Positions 1 to 12,399 are shown, counted from the first letter of the stretch. The stretch is 64,000 bases of DNA from Cucumis sativus (GCF_000004075.3 NC_026655.2:26893489-26957488), one strand, 5' to 3'. Notes: a model not told the origin generated them from the letters alone. Translations and numbers: made by a program.

Positions 1-216
1 GTAATTATCACCACGTCGATTGGGAGGACGATCAAAATCCCGGTCGTCTCTCCTATCTCTCTCATCTCTATCCCTTCTTCTGGAGGGAGGAGGCGGAGCA
101 GCAGGAGGGTGTGACTGGGGCGAGGAATGAGGTTGCTCGTCAGAAGATTTCTCTTGGCGATCACGACGGCGGTCCAAGGACTCGTCGGCGGCGGCCATGT
201 TCATAACCTCGGCCAT
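1..216 (-). CDS. SE: SERRATE-type zinc-finger RNA-processing protein, N-terminal fragment (left-edge partial)
   Basis: The minus strand starts with ATG at 216-214 and stays open for 72 codons to the window edge. The peptide begins MAEVMNMAA, passes through a Ser/Pro-rich stretch (HSSPQSHPPAAPPPPS), and then becomes a run of Arg/Asp dipeptides (RRRDRDERDRRDDRDFD) followed by RPPNRRGD. This disordered, RD-rich start followed by DxxRPPNRR is how plant SERRATE begins; Arabidopsis SE has RDERDIERPPPNRRERD at the same place. In that family, SE is the nuclear zinc-finger partner of DCL1 and HYL1 in pri-miRNA processing and also acts in splicing through the cap-binding complex. The zinc finger and structured core lie outside the window, so only the disordered N-terminus is visible. 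Methionines at codons 5 and 7 are alternative starts; the first fits best. An unrelated RD-rich splicing protein is the main alternative. Confidence 0.75.
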   Translation of the reverse strand, partial: MAEVMNMAAADESLDRRRDRQEKSSDEQPHSSPQSHPPAAPPPPSRRRDRDERDRRDDRDFDRPPNRRGDNY

Positions 217-420
217 GATTTGAGAAAACAATTGAAGAAGATGAAGATGAAGAAGAAGAAGAAGAAGAAGAAGGAATGAAACCCTAAAACGAAAGCAAGG
301 CGTCGGAGAAGTGAGGTCGAGAAAGTCCGGAGTTTCATTCACTGATCTGACAAGCGTGTGAGATTAATCCCATACGGTAGCTCCTACGTTTTTATTTATG
401 GTGCTTTTTTACAATTTTAA
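217..420 (-). promoter_or_regulatory. 5' leader and proximal promoter of the SERRATE-type gene, with telo-box
   Basis: Just upstream of the SE start is a GAA/GAT-rich repeat (about 234-273), read as CT-rich leader on the gene strand. A plant telo-box AAACCCTAA follows at 279-287. Telo-boxes are common near the transcription start of genes expressed in dividing cells. The leader boundary itself is not determined. Confidence 0.4.
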
Positions 421-2205
421 TGACGTGTCATGTTATGATTGGAAAAGGTTGCCACGTAAGTAACGTTGTCGCATGCGTCGGACGGGGTTATTTTCGACTT
501 TTTACCTGTACCCTTACCTCACTTTTCTATATCCGCCTCGTTGCCCTTGTGTGGAATGTACCCACTGGTGCATTTCCTCTTTTACGAAACTATCCCTACT
601 ATCAATTGAGTTCTAATTTTCAAAATATTATGATTTACATATTTTAAGATCCATTTTGGTTCGTAATTTGTTTTTTTATTTTCATATTTTCATAAACAAA
701 AATACATTGAAAACAATTGTAATGTTTTTGTATACTAATTTTCAATAACAATTTTTTCATTACACTCCATTTTTACTTCTATTTTTTATTATTTTCTTTT
801 TTATTCTGTTTTTAAAAATTATGGACTGATAATTATATTTTCAAATTTACACTTTTATAGATTTTAATTTTTGAATTCAAATTTCAAAAATGTTAATATA
901 AAACCAAATGAGTTTCAACACAGTGAAAAAAAATTGTTTTTATTTTTCTTAGATTTTTTATTTTTTTGAAACTTTTTTTTTATCACGAACCAAATAAAAC
1001 GTAGGTATGAATTTTCGTTTTAAATTTAGTTTTCATTCTACTCACTAATAAGTTTTGTGTTGATTTCGTTCTAGATTTTAATCGTTTATAATTTTTTCCT
1101 CAAATTTCAACGATGTTTATCGTAAGCTTCAAATGGTTATCATTTGGGTTTTGAATTTAGTTTTCGTTCCCTATTTTTGTTGAGTTCTATATTTGAATAA
1201 TTTACATTCATACTCACTTTTACTAATACTAGTTAAGAAACGGATGCAATGCAGTACAATGAATAAATTGTGTAGTTTTAATTAGTTTATTTTTAATAAT
1301 AATTTTGAAATACGGTAAATAAAAATAGAAGTTATATAATAGAATAATTTTAGTTTTAATATTTTCATATTACTTTTTTAAAAAACAAAAAATATTTTAT
1401 CTAGTTTAAAGAGGGAAAAAAGTGTTTTAGTAATTAAATTATTGAATTAATGTGTTAATATTCCACTTTTTGTAATGTATATAATGCAACAATCTTGGGT
1501 TTAGTGTTTTTAAAGTTGAAACAATTTGTTTTATCGTATTAATTTTTACTTTTATTCAATTAATTTTTAAAAAATTTGGATCTCATTAGTTAGGTTATTT
1601 TTTAAGAATATAAATGCATGTATTTATTTTGTTTTTCTTTTACACATTCATCTCACATATACTTGAACGAATCACTAATGTAACATACTTCAATTTCGAA
1701 CAAATGCATCTTATCTCGGAGAGTCATGTTCCATCAACATCAAATGTGTTAAGTCATCTTATAAATTTCACTCAAAAAATTACAACCACTCGAGAAAGGG
1801 TGATATAAATCTTATGAAAAACATGGGGATAAAATGAGCATGCATGTAAAGACTTTTCCTATCTAACCCCTTTTATAGAGATGGAGAAAGAGATTAAAAA
1901 CAAAACAAACCAAAAAACTTTGTGTGAAACTTGTTTCTTACAAATAGAAAATCATTCATATGTGATAGTTGTTTCTATTTCTTAGTTTTTTTAGTCAAAG
2001 TATATTTTTAAAAGAAACAAAATTTAAAACTAAAATAAAAAGAAAGAGGAATCGTGGAAAGTGAACAAAATTGTTGCCATCAGCCCACGACATAAAAAAA
2101 CCACAAATATAATAGAAAAACAAGGTAAATTATTTATATTCCATAGAATGAAAAAAAACTACTAAACGATAAAAATCGATTATACTTGGTTTTTTATGAA
2201 GTGTA
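421..2205. other. AT-rich intergenic DNA, no gene seen
   Basis: Low-complexity AT-rich sequence with short unrelated open frames only, no splice-consistent coding pattern, and no protein family recognised on either strand. Confidence 0.5.
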
Positions 2206-2212
2206 AATATTT

Positions 2213-3290
2213 GTTAGAATTTGTGTCATAAAACTCATAGTTTTTAAAATTTGAAACAATATCTATTGAAAAAAGTGGTTAATTGTTGAGGGTTTATCAC
2301 TTGAAATGAACACTATAATCTTGAATCAAATAAACTAAGGTCTTCAAGTTATATTGTGTAAACTTGAACTTTTTATATAGAATAAACATGGATCAAGTTC
2401 AAGTATATAGCCTAAACGGTTTATAGTCTATGAATAAGGTTGAACACCTTATTCTATAGACACTATGGATGTGAATCGTTTTGTAGTAAGTACAGACGAT
2501 GTAATACCGAATCATTCATGTAGAAACATAGTCACTTTTACGCTATAACACAGTTTACTATATAAAATTGATTATTTTGATTATTTGTGACCTAGATAAC
2601 TTACTCTTAGTCCTTAGCTTACTATATAGTCACTTTTACGCTATAACACAATCTACTATATAAAACTGGTTATTTCGATTATTAGTGATCTAGATAATTT
2701 AATCTTAGTCTTTATCTAACTATGAACTTCTATTCACATGAAATTTCTTATACTTGCATATGTATGAATAGTTCTTCAGAGATGGTCCAATAAGCCTCTT
2801 ATTTAAGGCGTGAGACTGAGTGGATAATTTGGGACATAGGTGCAAGACGAAATTCACTCATGTCCATTACAAGGTTAGTAGATAGGTTATTCCATTAAAG
2901 ATTGAATTAAAGTAGTGAACAATAGGTCTCACCCTCGGTCCGAGAAAGATTCAGTTTACATGTAGGACCTTAAACCAACTGTTCAATATGGATTAGTGAG
3001 ACTTAAGGAACAAAATGTAATTTTTCAGCAGAGATTACAAACAATTTGTGAAATATTAACCTACTAATCATAGTTATATCAAATGGACACAAATATATCT
3101 ATAGTGAGAAAAGTGCAACTACTGAACTTTAGTGGAATGACATGTTAGTCAATTAATATTGATTAGCTAAGTCTAAAAGAGTTTAATCAGTTAATTTCAT
3201 GTCGTTGAAGTCCATGACCTATAGGTCCATTAGTATGAAGCCCTCATTCTGAAGTAAATGGGTTGTAAATAAAGATTTATGCAAGGAAGG
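2213..3290. mobile_element. Probable decayed LTR-retrotransposon end (copia-like LTR and adjoining leader)
   Basis: The composition changes from AT-rich filler to mixed sequence beginning at a TGTTAG terminus-like motif (about 2213), followed by about 1 kb of non-coding, locally duplicated sequence. Its texture (for example the block around 2930-3000 and the block around 3110-3260) matches LTR and leader sequence of plant copia elements. I found no second LTR, no target-site duplication and no coding region, so this is either a truncated end or a misreading of ordinary repeat DNA. Confidence 0.35.
2529..2724. repeat. 98-bp direct tandem duplication, two diverged copies
   Basis: TAGTCACTTTTACGCTATAA occurs at 2529 and again at 2627. 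The following sequence (ACTATATAAAA, CTAGATAA, TCTTAGTC) recurs in the same order at a constant 98-bp offset, with scattered substitutions. The repeat lies inside the LTR-like segment and looks like an internal tandem duplication. Confidence 0.85.
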
Positions 3291-3299
3291 AAGTTGTAA

Positions 3300-5095
3300 A
3301 CTACTAAGTATAAGTATCGTGTGTTTTGAGGAAAAGTAAGTGTTTTGGTTAAGCAACTCGAGGAAGGAATGTGTTGCTTTTTGAGATAGGTAAGGAAGAG
3401 ATAGACAAGGAAAAAAAGTTGAGAAGGGGTGATGGCTCGTTAATCCAGATTAGTCAGCAAGATGCGTGTTGGGTTAAAGTTATGCATGGTTAGGAAAAAA
3501 ATATTAAACCTATATGAGTAAAGTACTAAGTTGGAGCTATCAAGCTAAGATGAGTTTAAGAATGATCAATCTAGTTTATGATTGGTGTAAACAACCTATG
3601 AGTTCAAAAGGAGAGCTACAAATAAAATTTGAAAAGTACTAAGTTATGTTAAGAGAGTTCATACAAGAAGAAGAGAGCTTAACTTAAGTTAGGCATTAAG
3701 AAGGGATTTGGAGGAAACGTTCTAGCTTTATGAGTGACTCCTTCAATAAAAGATCAAAGTTTTATAAAACTTTCCTTTCAAAGTCGTGTTATGTTATGTA
3801 TAGCTACCAAGGCAACATGTTAGGCGAGATGAGGTTGTCATAGGCGACAAGAGGTGTCAAGGTTAGCATGTGATTAGACCCCTAGGTACTTGCACTCACC
3901 GGTACCAAACATGTCGCCCATGCTCGTGTGCCAGTCATGCCAACATGTCATTTTGGTGCATTTTTTATATTTTTGCAAATTTTTTTGGCAAAGTTTGGAT
4001 ATTCTCTGAACCTAAGGAATTAACTTGGATTTAAATATCATTCTTTCAGGCCAATAGAAGATTGAACAAATTTATAGGCCAAGGATTTAGCTCTTATATG
4101 TGAGTGACAAAGCATATTTCAAAATGTTTGAACATGCTTTGAGTTTGATCTAATTTACAAGCTATTTCTAAAGCATGTGATTTATATAAAGTATTTGATA
4201 AACATGAATTACTGAGGTGAATTTTTGGCTATCAAAAGGAAATGAGTTTGTAAAAAGCTTTAGCAAGACATGGTTTATGGTTTGAGGTATTGTTTTCAAA
4301 GCTTATGGTTTTACACATGTATTAGTTTATACAAAGTTATCTTGTTACAATTACAACCCTACAGAGTATGATATTAGGCATTGAGGAATTTTGAGGTAGG
4401 GACACCTATCTTTTAGGTAGTATTGGGGATGCTCATCTATGAGGGGCCGATAGTATCGATCTTAGTCTGCTATTTGAACTGATGATTATGTTGGTGATTT
4501 GGTATTGATCAGCTCAACCATCTCTTGAGGATCTGATATCTAGTATAGATGAGAAAAAACCCGAGATTTATAAATGTTTTACTGTGCTTATTTGCCTTGA
4601 CATTTTACACTACTCTTGTTTCTAAAACATAGTCACTTGCTTGGATTTTTAGCTAATTCTTTCAAAATTGTTTACCACTTTATAGGTAGAGATCATATTC
4701 CCAAGGCCTGATACATTGTTGTCTTTTTACTAGTTGGTCATGTATTTTCTTCAGTATGTTGTTGGGTTATTTATACTTATAAGTACATACAGTCTTGTAA
4801 ATATGGCTAAGTTTTAGAGGGCTGGTTCTTGTAACTAAGGAATCTATGGTATGTATTAATAGTATATGTAAGACTTCGTCTTGAAAAGTCATCATAAAAT
4901 GGGTTGCAGTTGAGTTCTTTCATTACATCTTTCTCTAGACTTGTGTTATTTGCTTTCACATAAATTTCAAGTACAACGGGGTTAGAGGTTAGTGTTAGTA
5001 AGTATTGTTGAGAAATGAACAATATCTGTTGGCCTCACATTATCTACATTATCTCTCGAATCGAATGAAGTGGTGGTTCGGAAGGGGATGTGACA
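3300..5095. mobile_element. LTR-like, probably gypsy-type non-coding retroelement remnant
   Basis: About 1.8 kb of moderately complex non-coding DNA ends in GATGTGACA (about 5086-5094). That ending, and the upstream block around 4620-4700 (ACTTGCTTGGATTTTTAGC), resemble the long LTRs of plant gypsy elements. A similar block, CACTCGTTGAGTTTTTAGCT, recurs near 63700 in the other LTR-like region of this window. No matching 5' end, target-site duplication or coding domain was found. Confidence 0.35.
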
Positions 5096-5376
5096 GTTTG
5101 ACCCACCAATTTTTGAAGGTAAGTGTTTAACAAACATGTGTAGTTGTTTCCATTTTTCTTTATATTACATATTTATTGGAAAACTTCAACCTACAATTTA
5201 TAAATACTATGTCATTAGTTATTTCAAAAATTGACTTCTTTGAAAGGTATTATTAAGTACAACTTGAGGGAGAGTTGAACCCGTAACATCTATCCTCGGG
5301 AGCATACAAATATTAGTCGATATCAACGGTTGGAAAAAAAAAAAGATTTTTGAACCTAAAAGACCAACTTTAAAAA

Positions 5377-5459
5377 TTGGGCCTAACGGATCAGCATGAG
5401 GCCCAAGTTTTAGGCTAACCCTTTCGGTGCTCTATATATATTTTTCTGAATTAGGGTTT
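5377..5459 (+). promoter_or_regulatory. eL30 promoter: paired TGGGCC site II elements, TATA stretch, telo-box
   Basis: A TTGGGCCT element (5377-5384) is followed by its inverse GGCCCAA (5400-5406), a TATATATA stretch (5433-5440) and TTAGGGTTT (5451-5459, a telo-box on the other strand), all within 125 bp upstream of the start codon. Site II (TGGGCY) plus telo-box is the established architecture of plant ribosomal protein and cell-cycle promoters, where TCP-family factors bind site II. It agrees with the gene that follows. Confidence 0.75.
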
Positions 5460-5500
5460 TTGGCCGTTCAGTTGGCGAGTACAGCTTCGAATCTTCAATC

Positions 5501-6874
5501 ATGGTGGCCGCAAAGAAGACGGTATGTTTCTTCTTCCCCCTCTGGCCAACCTCCGTTCTTAGTTCTTCCATTTTCAATTTGATCTTTGCTAGCTTTGAAG
5601 TGCTCTGACATTTTTCTTTCTTGTTGCGATGCCTTGAACAGAAGAAGACCCATGAGAGCATCAACAACAGACTCGCTCTCGTCATGAAGAGTGGGAAATA
5701 CACCTTGGGATACAAAACCGTCCTCAAGACCTTGAGGAGCTCTAAAGGTAATCTATTGATTAAGCTTTCTTCTTTTTGTTACTGATCTGATCTCTAGATT
5801 TTGCATCGATGGATGTTCTGGTATCTTTTTTTTTTTAGTTTAGTTGTATTTTATTTAGGGTTTTAGCTGTAATCACTGAAAGTTTCGAGTCACAATCTTT
5901 CTGAGGATGAAAACGTCGTAAGCTGTCGATCTGAGATTTTATTTCTTACGGCATTTGATTATTCTTTTTATTCTGGTCTTCATCCATCAATCAAATAGTC
6001 GACTTAGGTATCCAATTTATGTTGTTGTACCAATTGAAATTACACTGTGCGTGGGGATCTATAGTTTCTGATTTGTTGTTCATGATTTTGTATGCCCTTA
6101 GTTTCTGCTTTTGTGGGTATATCTGATTTTTTGTTTGTTTTGCAGGTAAGCTGATCATCATTGCCAACAACTGCCCTCCACTCCGAAAGTCCGAGATTGA
6201 GTACTATGCAATGTTGGCCAAGGTTGGAGTTCACCATTACAACGGAAGTACGTTTCTAACCCTTTTATCAAAGCATTATCCTTTTTTTTTTCTTTGGCAC
6301 AACATTGTCATTTAATTGCCCTTTAGAATTAGAACATGTATTTATCTACCGTCATTTTTCAACTGAGAAAATTTCTCAAAGCCTCATTAGTTACTGGACT
6401 TGTTGGATAGCTTAATGGTTTTTCCCATGTAGCTAAAGCATTTGCTTCATGTCATGGTTATGTTCATACCTTGACTCTTTGCCCCTTTTTTAAACAATAA
6501 ATAGCGAGTAGAACTCTATGGAACAAGAGCATATTAATTGTCTTGGATTAGGAGAAGGCTGTAACAAAAGAATCTAGGGTAATGCCTCATGTAGATCTGG
6601 ATTAGAAGTTGATTACGGTGGAATAGTTTTACTTAAATTTTACTCATTGTGAACACATATCTCTTTTTTATATGTGCTCAGGCAATGTTGACCTTGGAAC
6701 CGCATGTGGCAAATACTACAGAGTATGCTGCCTCAGCATTATCGATCCCGGTACATTTCTTGATTAATTCCATCTTCTACTTTTGAATTACAGCCTGAAC
6801 ACAATGTTCTAATTATGGTTTTCTAATGTTTTTCAGGTGATTCGGATATTATCAAGAGCATGCCCGAAAGTTAG
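5501..6874 (+). CDS. RPL30: 60S ribosomal protein L30 (eL30), five exons
   Basis: Coding exons are 5501-5521, 5642-5747, 6146-6247, 6682-6750 and 6837-6874, every intron bounded by GT and AG and all phases agreeing; the sum is 336 nt, 111 residues plus stop. The protein reads [20 protein letters not shown], then [74 protein letters not shown] and [10 protein letters not shown]. These are the hallmark stretches of eukaryotic eL30, a small alpha/beta protein of the large ribosomal subunit in the L7Ae/L30e RNA-binding family. The length matches the family (about 112 aa). The first exon carries only seven codons, a common arrangement in plant ribosomal-protein genes. The promoter just upstream has site II and telo-box elements. 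No intact snoRNA was recognised in the introns. The family assignment is essentially certain. Confidence 0.97.
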
Positions 6875-8800
6875 GTTGCAACTTCTTTTTAAGATCATAG
6901 AATTTTGTTTCAGAGTTTCTTCTTGGTTTTGGGTTGAACGTAGTGATGTGTTTTTGCTTGTGAGGCATGATATTATTGAACAAATGGTTTCATTATAAAC
7001 CCTTTTTTATGTTCAAGATCATCTTATTCCAGAAAACTTCCGTATCGTTATCTTGGTGCCCATTTAACAGTACAACCATGTTGCCTCCTCATATTTTTTG
7101 TTCTATTGTTATAATATTAGTGTCAATTTGACATGTTCTTATGTTGGGGCAAATTAATAAATTTTGAAGAGTGTTTCATGTGATCCTATGACTAATCCAA
7201 GGTTAGATTGAAAATGAGAATGTTAAATCTTCTCATAGATCAAATGTTGTGAGCCATGTCACGGGAGTGCTAAGATAGATTCGATGGGCTTGATAGTGAC
7301 ACCTATCTTTGCTCATTTCGTGTTAGTGCCTTTTTTTTTAATTTAAGAAACTCATAGTTACTTGAACTTTTTGAAATGGATAATAAATTATTGAATGTGC
7401 CAGATTTTCTAAAATAAAAATTACAATTATTACGAACCAAGGTTAGATAATTATTGAGTATAGATTTTTTTGCAAATGCAAGTAAAAAAAGTCAGATAAT
7501 TGTCCTACCCAATCCTCCAATGTTTGAATTGTGAACCCTACAACTTAAATACAGTAGTAAGAGATTTGAAATAATGATGTGAATTTTCTTTTTAGAGTTC
7601 AATATTTATGATTGTAAGTTTAAGATGTTTTAGAGGCATTTTGTAATTTATTCATAAATTAGTATTGAATTGATATGTTGTAAAAAATGTATTAGCAGGT
7701 AATCTCAATGAGTAACCTATAAACATTTTAAAATATAGTCCAATTTCTAAATGTGTTATCAATAAAAACAAAAAAAATGCAAATTTGTTTTTACTAATTC
7801 CATTGTGATCGAATATATGTTTTTAAATTCTCTATCAAATAAACTAAATATGCAAATTTCATTATCTTTTATTGGTCTTTAAGTTTTGTTGGCTTTTGTC
7901 TTTTTTTTTTTAAGTTCGTTGAAAAAATAGTCTCAGTTTTGGTAATGATATTGCTTTTTGATTTTTTAGAACAAGAAACATGAATAAGTGATAACTGTTT
8001 TTGTTTCTTTTTTTAAAATAACTATTTATCGTTTCTTATTTATTTTTATTTTTATTCACATCTAATTCACTTAAATATTATATCACTCACTTTATCAAAC
8101 ATAGATAGAAAAGTCTTACAGTATCTCATGGATTGAGGTATATAGAACAAAGTCGGCGAGGAAGAAGAAAGTCGGCGAGGAAGAAGACAGGAATCCATGA
8201 TGAAGAGGAGGGCTAAAATCTATGGCAAAGAGGAAGACAAAGACTCATGGCGAAACCACGGCGAAAACACATATCTCGCGAAAATTCAAATTTGTACGAA
8301 GAGGAAGACGATGAGATGCGAGGAGGAAGAAGAGAATGAGAGGAAGAGGAAGAGGAAGACGATAGTTATAATTGAGAAAAAGAAGAAGGAAACCAATAAA
8401 AATAATTGAGAAAAAAAGAAAAGAAGAGAAAACAATTGAGAAATGGAAGTAGTGTTTTTGTTTTTTTGTTTTTTTTTTGAATCTATCTAAAAGACCAAAT
8501 TGATAAAAGTTGATATATTTTAATATATAGATATATATATTTTCATTCATTTCTTTATATTGGTAGATAATAGATTATTATAAAAAATTAAGAGATAATA
8601 GATTTAATTTATTATTTATTTTAGTTTTTAAAATTTGGAGCAATCGAATCTATTTTCTTAATTTTGAAATTGACCGAAATAATATGTAAGTTTGTAACAA
8701 CGACAAGTTTAATTAAATAACGAAGTTCTCAGCTGTTTATATTTATATATATATATTAATAATTATACTCCAAACCAAAATCGATGAATGCTTAGGTATC
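6875..8800. other. Intergenic DNA between RPL30 and the NicO-like gene
   Basis: The RPL30 3' UTR probably ends near 7020. The rest is AT-rich with no supported gene. At 8152-8186 a short tandem pair (GTCGGCGAGGAAGAAGA twice) starts a purine-rich stretch to about 8440, whose open frames on both strands are a by-product of base composition. The promoter and leader of the next gene probably start near 8800. Confidence 0.5.
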
Positions 8801-8956
8801 AAACGCTACTTCGAATTGTTTCCGATGCTGAATTCTTTCATTTTCACTCTTAGATCTGTCTCCGATTCCCTTTCGCCGAGTTGAAATCCTACCGGATTAG
8901 CTCTACCCCCGATTTTCTTTTCCTCCGCCGGCGGATTCGTTTCATTCCGGCTCCAA

Positions 8957-11900
8957 ATGGAAGGTTTTACCGCAGAAGATCTGTCCACAATCGGAGGAAT
9001 TGCCACCGTTTCCCTCCTTCATTCCTTCATTCCCACTCACTGGCTTCCTTTCTCCGTCGTCGGCCGTGTCCAGAAATGGACTCTCTCCAGGACTCTCCTC
9101 GTCAGTATGTTTTCTGCAACCCATCCTACTTCTTAAATCTCTCATTTTCCCGTTTGTATTTGTTTTTTTGTTCTGCGAATCACGGTTTACTTCTTCGGAT
9201 GTTATCTTAGAGAAAGATTTGCCAGTGCTGGATTTGATTTATCAAAATGCAGTTCAATTGTTTAGTTTAGTTGATTCTTGTCCGGTGTTACTGTCACATT
9301 GTTGTCTTAATTTCTCTGTAGCTTCGCTCATACGATAGTTCTTAGGATTCTTTTCAGTATTAATGGCTGCAGAGGAAGGTGTTACCATACAAAACTCATA
9401 AACTAACTGTGAGATCTGATGAACTATATCTCTTAATTAGCCTATAAGGTCTTTATCATCCAAGTTCTATCATATGTCATGAGTCCATATAATATGCTTA
9501 TCTTTCTACTGCTGTTACTCCTTTTCAGGTGTTTATATATATAAATTTATATTTGCTAATTTTGATGTTTGTTAGAATGTTGAAATAATATAAAATTAAC
9601 TTGATTAACTGCTCGTTTGACTTCACTAAGGTGAAAAAATGCATCACATTTTGGTTATTTTGCCTCTTCCAGTGCAGAATATTGAAGGAGGGCTTGGGAA
9701 TCTTGTTTACCCAGTCGTTTTTTGGATGTATTTAACATTGTTCTTTGTCTCCTTTTGCCCTTGGGAGTTTTTACCATGTGTTTGTTTAAAATAAATAAAT
9801 AAACAAACGTTTGGGTCAATTAGTGATTTAAAATGATTTTTGAGCATAAGATTCTCTTTTCAAACCCTTGCACTTTCTCATTTTCTCCAATTAATATTTA
9901 ATTTTCACTTATTGAGTCTTCTATATATATCAAGCTACAAGTGAGGGGTGTGTGTTAGAGTGTTGATATGATATTAAATTTTCTTTCACTCATCAACTTA
10001 AGCTTTTGGGTCAATTGATGGTTTAACAATGTTTACTCACGTGGGCTCTAGACATGAATGTAATGGAAGTTGCACGGTTTGGCCAAATATTGAACAATTT
10101 CGGTATTTGGTCTTTTTTTATTTTTTGTAAGTAAATTGATTACTCTTAGGGTTGCAGATTAGAATGAGATTATAGATTGTTAGAGATGTTAAGAGTCCCA
10201 CCTTGAAAAATCCAAGGAGACTCACACTCCATATAATATAGATGGGCTACTCTCGTTATTGCCAATTGGTTTTGAGATGAAACCCCATACTATCAAACAT
10301 AGACTACAATAACTAAATGAAAGTGAAGTTAATCTATTCTTAAATTTAAGAATCCTGCGGTGCACTTATATTTTGCTATCTTACAAAATGCAAGGAAGTG
10401 ATGTTTAGTGTAATATTAGTTTCACGATGCTTGCATCTGGAAATCTTATGTTTAGATGCATATTATAATTTTGCAGCTGCTTTTGGAGCAATTTTACATG
10501 TGATATCTACTTCACTCCTTGGAATAACCGCAATCACAATGGCTAATACAATTGCCGGTGAAGAAACTGTGCACCAGCTGGCTTCTCTTTTGCTTATAAT
10601 TCTTGGAGCTTGTTACGTTTTGTTGTTTATGACTGGAAGAGGCAGTCATAGCCACTCCCAAAACCAACCAATGGAGAAAATGGCTGTTGCGGGTCTTGTT
10701 CTCGTACCTGCTTTGTCTCCCTGTGCAACCACTCTTCCAGTGTTTCTTGCTGTTGGAAATTCATCTTCCATGATGGTGCTCGCTATCATTGTGCTCCTAT
10801 TCAGGTATCAATTCTATAGGCATAAAGCTCTCTTATCTGTTGTACATTGTGCAACTTCTTTGTTTTGGGAGAAAGAAACCAATTTTTATAAAGAAAAATG
10901 GAGGGAAGGAATTATCATAAGTCAACCAGAGGGTGCTACGTGGAAAAAAAGAGAGAATTTCAATGGAGATTGGTTATATTGGGGTTGGTCTATAAAAAAA
11001 TTCGAAGTTCACACTACATCTTGGAGATTTTTGTATGGATGGATTCTATTCTCAGTCCCTTGCATGATTAATGATCCGCCTCTAAGAAAAAACATATGAA
11101 ATCTAGTGTTATGCTTATGTCAAAACACATTGTTGTTTTTTATACACCATCACGTTAGCACGATGACCATGTGTATTGCGATCTATTTTTTTTCTCACAC
11201 TTTGTTGTTCGTGAATATTGGGCTCTGGTGGAGAAAGAGTGGTAGCGTGCTTATATTAGATTTCATAAATTTGAGGGGCAGGTCAAAAATCAAAAAGGAA
11301 TCCGTGAGGGTCATCCATACAAAAAAACTCCTACATCTTGCAAGCTTCTACACAAACAACGTCAATATCTATTCCTTAATCCTTTCATCAAATATTCTAA
11401 AGAATTGTTGAAAAACGAAATTTCCATTAAGCTTTTCTTTGTTACAAAAAGGTGGACACAACAAAACTTCCTCAATCCAATCTCGGTTCCTCTGGCTAGG
11501 AGCAAAGAGAAATGAAAAAGTCCACCGCTATAGAAACATCTTTTTGCTTGAGAAATCACACGTGCAATGCCCAATCAAATATCCCCCTGGAAGCGACTGT
11601 GATGCCCTTCCTCAACTGAATATTTTATGGATTTGAGAAAAGTCTAAAAGATAGCTTAGAATTTCCAAGGTATTAGTGGAAACCACACCCGCATCCCAAC
11701 TATTAGTGTGTGGAGCCCATAGTTAGTCCTTACAATAATTTGATGTCGAAGTTTATGAAGATTTTGAAGTAAAATGGCACAATTATTTGTACATTATGCC
11801 ACCGTTGAGAGCCTAGAAGAAAGTTGGCAAGTACTATGAAAAATTATAGTTGTTGCACATTGGCATGTATCAAAGTTAGCTTTTGACGCCGAACACGGAA

Positions 11901-12383
11901 GGCTGATATCTTACATATCCCTGAAACTAGAATGAATACAGTCTCCCCCCTCCCGATAGTCGTTCTCAGTATTAGTAGATTTACCATGGGATAATTATTA
12001 CTAAAAGCGGTCGTATGTCTACTTTCAACTGAGCTTTGCTATTATAATATATAAATTCTTTGGTTGATTTTAACCTAAGATCCATTCATATTAAGCATGG
12101 ATTTTTAGATCTAAGATTAATTTCATTGATTCATTACAACTTTGCTGTATGTGGTTGAATTTGCAGCACAATAACAGTGATGACTTCGTTGGTAGCTTTG
12201 TCATTCTACGGCGCTAGCCAGCTCAAGTTTCACTGGGTTGAACGATATGACAAACTGCTTGTAGGTTCAGTGTTGTGCGTGGTAGGTATCCTGACACTCA
12301 TCTTTCACGACCACGAGCACGACCACCATGGACATGGAGGTTCGGTAGGAGACAATTTGCATAGGAAAATAATTGTACTTTAA
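8957..12383 (+). CDS. Small polytopic membrane protein with His-rich tail, NicO/UreH-like (three exons)
   Basis: Exons 8957-9104, 10477-10804 and 12167-12383 join in phase (693 nt, 230 residues), with donors GTATGT and GTATCA and acceptors TTGCAG. The protein has about six hydrophobic segments (roughly residues 12-36, 47-70, 83-101, 114-140, 146-172, 190-207). Two features recall the NicO/UreH nickel-cobalt permease superfamily. HSFIPTHW in segment 1 has the spacing of the HX4DH motif, with Thr for Asp; and LVPALSPCATTLP in the fourth segment recalls the conserved intramembrane Pro-Cys motif. Short His stretches occur at SHSHS (after segment 3) and in the C-terminal HDHEHDHHGHGG. I infer a membrane protein that may bind or move a transition metal. 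Plant homologues are conserved but uncharacterised to my knowledge, and the substrate is unknown. Both introns exceed 1.3 kb and contain repeat debris. Confidence 0.8.
9957..10310. repeat. Fragments of LTR termini in intron 1 of the NicO-like gene
   Basis: A segment TGTTAGAGTGTTGATATG to GGTCAATTGATGGTTTAACA (about 9955-10030) and another from TGTTAGAGATGTTAAGAGTC (10179) to about 10305 both resemble the ends of plant copia or TRIM LTRs. A third weaker copy of the motif TTTGGGTCAATTAGTGATTT lies near 9810. No complete element or target-site duplication is visible. Confidence 0.45.
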
Positions 12384-12399
12384 GAATTTATATATTATC

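Noticed and set aside
5881..5940. Possible C/D-box snoRNA in RPL30 intron 2
   Set aside because: A GATGA-like box and a CTGA box are present but only about 30 nt apart and without a terminal stem.
8197..8550. Overlapping frames on both strands in the purine-rich segment
   Set aside because: Charged residue runs on one strand and Phe/Leu runs on the other are expected from AAG-rich DNA.
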